Positions 20,889 through 22,834 of a DNA stretch of 22,834 nt are shown here, one piece after another. Each line of letters begins with the position of its first letter. Position 1 is the first letter of the stretch. A program made the position numbers and the translations under genes. The DNA comes from a virus: the IMG/VR virus record IMGVR_UViG_3300020125_000143, positions 1 to 22,834 of that record, one strand, 5' to 3'. A model generated the notes under the pieces. That model did not search any database. It saw only the letters and a list, made by a program, of their open reading frames with translations, and was not told the DNA's origin.

Positions 20889-21233
20889 ATGGCAGTAAAA
20901 AATAGCATTAAGGCAATACCATTAAGCAGCATAGATTCGGCTACCTTCACAGGGGCCTATCAACTGCTTTCTGGTGCTGCAGGAATAACCAATGCCTGCT
21001 TTATGTTGCGCATAACAAATAACTCTACCGTACCAGTTACTGTAAGTTACGATGGGGTAAATGATCATGACTTTGTATTAAATGCAACGACATTGGTTGT
21101 GCCCCCAAGCACTATATCCCAGCCCAATAACTTTCTTGCCAATTTCGCCCAAGGACAAAAGGTCTATGTAAAGAGTGGAGCGGGAGTAGGCTTGGTATAT
21201 CTTGCTGGATATTTCCAACCATCAGCAGGATAA
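20889..21233 (+). CDS. Small beta-rich fibre-module protein, paralogue 1
   Basis: A 114-residue protein with AAAAGGAGAG before ATG 20889. It is beta-rich with Thr, Val and Ala. A central piece ITNNSTVPVTVSYDGVNDH (about 42-60) and the end QGQKVYVKSGAGVGLVYLAG (about 88-107) align with the next protein at 21243, so the two arose by tandem duplication. The fold probably resembles small beta-sandwich tail or fibre proteins. It has no signal peptide or membrane segment. A role as fibre tip, adhesin or decoration is plausible; no specific family is recognised. Confidence 0.78.
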   Translation: MAVKNSIKAIPLSSIDSATFTGAYQLLSGAAGITNACFMLRITNNSTVPVTVSYDGVNDHDFVLNATTLVVPPSTISQPNNFLANFAQGQKVYVKSGAGVGLVYLAGYFQPSAG

Positions 21234-21242
21234 GGAGAGCAT

Positions 21243-21584
21243 ATGGCAGCAGGAAATTTAACAGTACGGTTAGCAGCAGAACCATTACGATCCCTTGCAT
21301 TTGGCTCTATTAGTGGAGCTTATATGGGTATCGGTACTGCATTTGAAAACCCGTGCCGAATTATTCATATAACTAATACAACAGATGTAGTTCTTACCTA
21401 TTCATTTGATGGGATACATGATCACTTTGTTGTGGCATCTATGGGGTTCATTCTCCTTGATGTCATGATGAATAGTTCTTCTGTTGGGGGAGCATGGAAT
21501 ATAGCCCAAGGAACAAGAGTATATGTAAAAGGCGCCCCGACATCAGGTAATACGTATCTCGCAGTCTTTTATGGTAGTAATTAA
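21243..21584 (+). CDS. Small beta-rich fibre-module protein, paralogue 2
   Basis: A 113-residue protein with TAAGGAG (fused with the previous stop) before ATG 21243. It shares with paralogue 1 the segments ITNTTDVVLTYSFDGIHDH (about 41-59) and QGTRVYVKG ... GNTYLAVFYG at the end. The N-terminal halves are more diverged, and the loop after the DGxxDH motif differs in length, as expected for receptor-contacting parts. It is directly followed by the large fibre gene at 21594. Heteromeric or alternative tips of the same fibre is one reading; independent copies recruited as accessory adhesins is another. Confidence 0.78.
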   Translation: MAAGNLTVRLAAEPLRSLAFGSISGAYMGIGTAFENPCRIIHITNTTDVVLTYSFDGIHDHFVVASMGFILLDVMMNSSSVGGAWNIAQGTRVYVKGAPTSGNTYLAVFYGSN

Positions 21585-21593
21585 GGAGATCGT

Positions 21594-22834
21594 ATGTCAC
21601 AGGCGGGTACGTTTTTAACATTTAATCCTTCGGGAATTGTGATGACCCTTACCGGAAATCTTGGTGGGCCCGTACCGCCAACCGGTGGCAATATCGATAT
21701 CCTGGGAACTCAAGGTGCTATCTTTACCGGTAATCCAGGGATCAGCACACTTGTTTTAAGTTTTGATTTCTTAGATTTACCAAACACTGACAACCTAGGC
21801 GATGGTATCATCAGCTTCAATAGTGTCAGATATTTAAGCCAGTTTGGAACAGATAATATTTTTCTTGGACGTTTAGCTGGCAATACTACCTTAACAGGTA
21901 CCCAAAACACAGGTATTGGTTCATTGGCGCTCAATGCACTTACCACAGGATCAACCAACCTTGCATTGGGATACGAAGCAGCTCAGAGAATTACGACTGG
22001 ATCTCGAGACGTATCAGTCGGCCCATTGAATTCTCTAGGGTTATTAACTACTGGATCAAGCAACACAGCTGTTGGTACTTTTGCATTAGGGCAACTTGCA
22101 ACTGGAAGTAATAATATTGGTATTGGTGACAGTGCGGGTACGCTTCTTGTGGGCGCAGAATCTAACAATATTCTTATTGATAGTGGTGGTGTTGCAGCAG
22201 AAAGTAATGCGATAAGAATTGGTACCAGTGGTACTCAAACTACTTGCTATATAGCTGGTATAAATGGCGTTGCGACTGCAAATACTGTACTTGTTACCAT
22301 GAATTCTGTTACTGAGCAGCTTGGTACAATGGCCGTTCCTCCTACTGCTATAGATACATTAATGGGTAATACGGGAACTGCTTCAGGCACTACCGTTAAT
22401 GTCATTGCCAATACAGGAGAAGGTACTTCTCTTATAACGGGTGATAACGTCTCTACTCTTACGCTTGCATTTACTGACGCTGATTTTAACGTTGTTGTTG
22501 GTACTTCTGCATTTGCGGCAACGCACACAGTAGGTGTTGGACAAGCAAACGTTGGTATGGGTTGGCATACGCTCAATTCAGTTACAGATGGTAATGGTAA
22601 CACGGCTCTTGGATTTGATAGCTGCGTCTCGATTACTACTGGCGGTCAAAATATTGGTATTGGGGTTAATGCGCTTAACTCATTAACTACTGGTGGTAAT
22701 AATATTGCCATTGGAGCAGGTATTAACTCACTTGTTTCTGGTAATCGAAATATAGCCATTGGGGATAATTCTGGATCTACATACACGACCAATGAATCAG
22801 ATAACATCTTGGTGAATAATATTGGTGTTATCGG
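21594..22834 (+). CDS. Large tail fibre/adhesin with trimeric-head-like repeats (3' truncated)
   Basis: An open frame from ATG 21594 (TAAGGAG upstream) continues through the right edge with no stop, giving 413 residues so far. After a 85-residue N-terminal part come beta repeats of about 24 residues with NxGIGxxAL and LTTGSxN motifs (about 88-185), similar to trimeric autotransporter head repeats. Then SNNILIDSGG and SNAIRIGTSGTQTTCYIAGI (about 190-223), a spacer, and a second array (about 318-395) followed by ESDNILVNNIGV, apparently a second copy of the SNNI module. A trimeric receptor-binding fibre is likely; a C-terminal chaperone domain may lie beyond the window. Confidence 0.85.
   Translation, partial: MSQAGTFLTFNPSGIVMTLTGNLGGPVPPTGGNIDILGTQGAIFTGNPGISTLVLSFDFLDLPNTDNLGDGIISFNSVRYLSQFGTDNIFLGRLAGNTTLTGTQNTGIGSLALNALTTGSTNLALGYEAAQRITTGSRDVSVGPLNSLGLLTTGSSNTAVGTFALGQLATGSNNIGIGDSAGTLLVGAESNNILIDSGGVAAESNAIRIGTSGTQTTCYIAGINGVATANTVLVTMNSVTEQLGTMAVPPTAIDTLMGNTGTASGTTVNVIANTGEGTSLITGDNVSTLTLAFTDADFNVVVGTSAFAATHTVGVGQANVGMGWHTLNSVTDGNGNTALGFDSCVSITTGGQNIGIGVNALNSLTTGGNNIAIGAGINSLVSGNRNIAIGDNSGSTYTTNESDNILVNNIGVI

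Noticed and set aside
22247-22603. A 118-codon minus-strand frame in the large fibre
   Set aside because: It is a shadow of the repetitive fibre gene, with Val/Pro/Thr-rich product mirroring the repeats.

Overview
The window is about 22.8 kb of a tailed double-stranded DNA bacteriophage (or prophage): the packaging, capsid and tail module. The evidence is a gene order seen in Caudoviricetes. A terminase large subunit (645-1991) is followed by a P22-type portal protein (2792-4828), a scaffold-like coiled-coil protein (7243-7977), an N4-gp56-type major capsid protein (9266-10213), head-tail adaptor and nozzle-like proteins (12083-16194), small putative ejection proteins (16901-18802) and receptor-binding fibres (19701 to the right edge). 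No tape-measure, sheath or tail-tube gene is visible, so a short-tailed (podovirus-like) particle is the best inference. Shine-Dalgarno sites are strong and often fused to the previous stop codon (TAAGGAG), which indicates a bacterial host. Composition is moderately AT-rich. The M15-type endolysin only says that the host has peptidoglycan. The host cannot be named from the sequence.

Layout. 1-161: the 3' end of an unrecognised gene. 232-2568: a tight operon (unknown protein, TerL, a secreted small protein, a two-helix membrane protein) ending at an intrinsic terminator. 2641-2712: a tRNA-Glu on the opposite strand. 2792-6679: portal, then five small, very basic or charged proteins, two of them paralogous, with an internal UUCG-loop terminator at 5510 and a strong terminator at 6717. 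6776-7977: unknown protein and scaffold. 8016-9040: endolysin and two small exported or membrane proteins between scaffold and capsid, a candidate lysis cassette. 9041-9265: a regulatory region with three GTCGAC palindromes phased at exactly 11 bp, a sigma70-like promoter and a structured leader. 9266-16745: capsid, structural proteins carrying related beta modules, connector, gp53-like fibre, nozzle-like protein. 16748-16840: a minus-strand terminator and possible small RNA. 16901-18802: putative DNA-ejection proteins.

18786-19568 is the least expected part: a four-gene minus-strand islet inside the plus-strand late region. It encodes a ribbon-helix-helix (RHH) protein and three tiny membrane proteins, two overlapping out of frame. 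It is driven by a near-consensus promoter (TTGACA-N17-TATATT) whose -10 box lies inside a 16-bp palindrome. This looks like a self-regulated accessory cassette expressed independently of the late genes.

19701-22834 carries fibre genes: a 291-residue protein with about nineteen 7-residue repeats, a small protein, two tandem paralogous beta proteins, and a large fibre with trimeric-adhesin-head-like repeats that runs off the window. In sum, TerL and portal package the genome into a scaffolded gp56-type capsid, the connector, nozzle and ejection proteins deliver it, and the fibres recognise the host. Family assignments come from reading motifs by eye, without database searches.
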